From positions 1 through 6,720 of the forward strand of contig CAMLRJ010000194.1 of the NCBI GenBank assembly GCA_946482345.1: a DNA stretch of 6,720 bases, written 5' to 3'. The translations under genes and the position numbers were made by a program. This DNA is from an uncultured Cellvibrio sp. GTDB lineage: Bacteria; Pseudomonadota; Gammaproteobacteria; Pseudomonadales; Cellvibrionaceae. Numbering within the stretch: the stretch's first letter is position 1; each line of letters begins with the position of its first letter. Shown one piece after another: positions 6,203 through 6,720 of this stretch. Below the pieces are notes generated by a model that ran no database searches, had not been told where the DNA came from, and was given only the letters and a program-made list of their open reading frames with translations.

Positions 6203-6398
6203 TGTGTTTGGTTTGATATTCGTCATAGGTTGGGTCTGGTCTTTAATACGTGGCTTTAACGTTTCTTTGTTGTGTTTGATTTGCAATTTTTTGTTTGTGC
6301 CTATTTCACAAATTATTTTTGCAATTTACGAAGAAAAGTTAAGGCCACCATTGTTATTAATTGCAGTTGGAATTGCAGGTGCGATTATTTTTAAATGA
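6195..6398 (+). CDS. Small two-helix membrane protein
   Basis: A 67-residue hydrophobic protein starting at the ATG at 6195, which overlaps the end of the PspA gene in the string ATGGATAG (8 bp), a classic translational-coupling arrangement. The same frame is open further upstream, but that part overlaps PspA and is out-of-frame coding shadow. Two membrane segments can be seen: a long first hydrophobic stretch about residues 4-44, interrupted by RGFN at 19-22, and a second at about 52-66 (PLLLIAVGIAGAIIF), separated by the charged EEKLRP. Depending on how the first stretch is split, there could be three short helices. I do not recognise a named family with confidence. It loosely resembles small membrane proteins often found beside stress genes, with W..I..F and a (K/R)PP/PF-L..G ending. 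Its place between PspA and the YqiJ-like gene suggests a membrane partner of PspA, perhaps replacing PspB/PspC; this is inference. Confidence 0.75.
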   Translation: MDSVFGLIFVIGWVWSLIRGFNVSLLCLICNFLFVPISQIIFAIYEEKLRPPLLLIAVGIAGAIIFK

Positions 6399-6400
6399 AG

Positions 6401-6406
6401 AAAGGA
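6401..6406 (+). promoter_or_regulatory. Ribosome binding site for the YqiJ-like gene
   Basis: AAAGGA, 7 bp before the ATG at 6414, 2 bp after the stop of the small membrane protein gene. It fixes the start of the last gene in the window. Confidence 0.7.
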
Positions 6407-6413
6407 TAGGCCT

Positions 6414-6720
6414 ATGAGTGAATTACTCCTTATTAGTTCAAGTTTTCCCACAGCCATATTTACTGTTTTTTTGCTGGTATCGGTTATCTATTGGATTACT
6501 GCTATGTTGGGCTTTGTTGATCTGGATGTGTTGGATATTGATGTGCCCGAACCTGATGGGCATATGAGTTTGAATGCGCAAGCTGATGGTGGTTTTGCTG
6601 AATCTGTATCCGGATTGCTGATGAAGCTAGGTCTTAATGGTGTTCCGTTGACAATTGTGATTACTTTTATTGCTCTAATAGGTTGGGCGATAAGTTCTTT
6701 GTTGAGCCGATATTTTGGTG
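6414..6720 (+). CDS. YqiJ-like (DUF1449, OB-fold/NfeD-like) membrane protein, 3'-truncated
   Basis: The first 102 residues are present and the frame continues past the window edge. A first membrane helix lies at about residues 10-33. It is followed by an acidic loop rich in D (VDLDVLDIDVPEPDGH, 35-50), then a linker with LMKLGLNGVPLTIVIT (69-84) that leads into a second membrane helix (about 78-98), ending in SRYFG. A YW(I/L)...LG.(V/L)D(L/I)D motif followed by LGL..VPLT(I/V)V and GW..S is the pattern I associate with the DUF1449/YqiJ group. In that group the missing C-terminal part is a small OB-fold domain like that of NfeD. YqiJ-type proteins work with flotillins at the inner membrane, and E. 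coli encodes yqiJ next to the flotillin gene yqiK. The family call rests on recalled sequence patterns and on context with PspA, so it is fairly but not fully secure. The gene starts 15 bp after the previous stop. Confidence 0.78.
   Translation, partial: MSELLLISSSFPTAIFTVFLLVSVIYWITAMLGFVDLDVLDIDVPEPDGHMSLNAQADGGFAESVSGLLMKLGLNGVPLTIVITFIALIGWAISSLLSRYFG

Overview
This window most likely comes from a gammaproteobacterium of moderate GC content. Three things point there: an SmrA-type Smr-domain protein, a periplasmic beta-propeller/GGDEF receptor of the kind common in polysaccharide-degrading gammaproteobacteria (Cellvibrio and Saccharophagus are my guess for the neighbourhood, not a determination), and a YjfI/YjfJ (DUF2170/PspA) operon. 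No tRNA, rRNA, CRISPR array, insertion sequence or phage gene is visible.

Layout. Positions 1-570 (+) hold the 3' part of an unrecognised gene that enters from the left edge. It is followed after 63 bp by smrA (634-1215, +). Facing smrA, with only 4 bp between the stop codons, is a 1107-residue gene on the minus strand (1220-4543). It encodes a signal peptide, 14 regularly spaced propeller blades, a Y_Y_Y domain, one membrane helix and an apparently catalytic diguanylate cyclase domain with an intact inhibitory site. A 289-bp divergent intergenic region (4544-4832) separates it from a plus-strand operon that runs off the right edge: DUF2170/YjfI (4833-5462), a PspA/IM30 homologue of YjfJ type (5483-6202), a 67-residue two-helix membrane protein (6195-6398) and the start of a membrane protein resembling the DUF1449/YqiJ (OB-fold, NfeD-like) family (6414-6720).

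The right-hand operon looks like a membrane-maintenance module. PspA proteins coat and stabilise the inner membrane, and YqiJ-type proteins are usually encoded beside flotillins, so a flotillin gene just past the window is the natural prediction. No PspF, PspB or PspC is seen here. Instead the DUF2170 protein carries an N-terminal extension that looks like a small DNA-binding domain. The DNA directly in front of that gene carries a striking nested inverted repeat with two near-identical TTACATGTAA palindromes 21 bp apart. Together they suggest an autoregulated, PspF-independent PspA operon. The same DUF2170 gene has a strong ribosome binding site in front of an internal in-frame ATG, exactly where the E. 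coli YjfI-like part begins, so two proteins may be made from it.

The left half is more ordinary. The large receptor would sense a periplasmic ligand and change cyclic di-GMP, but no target is encoded nearby.
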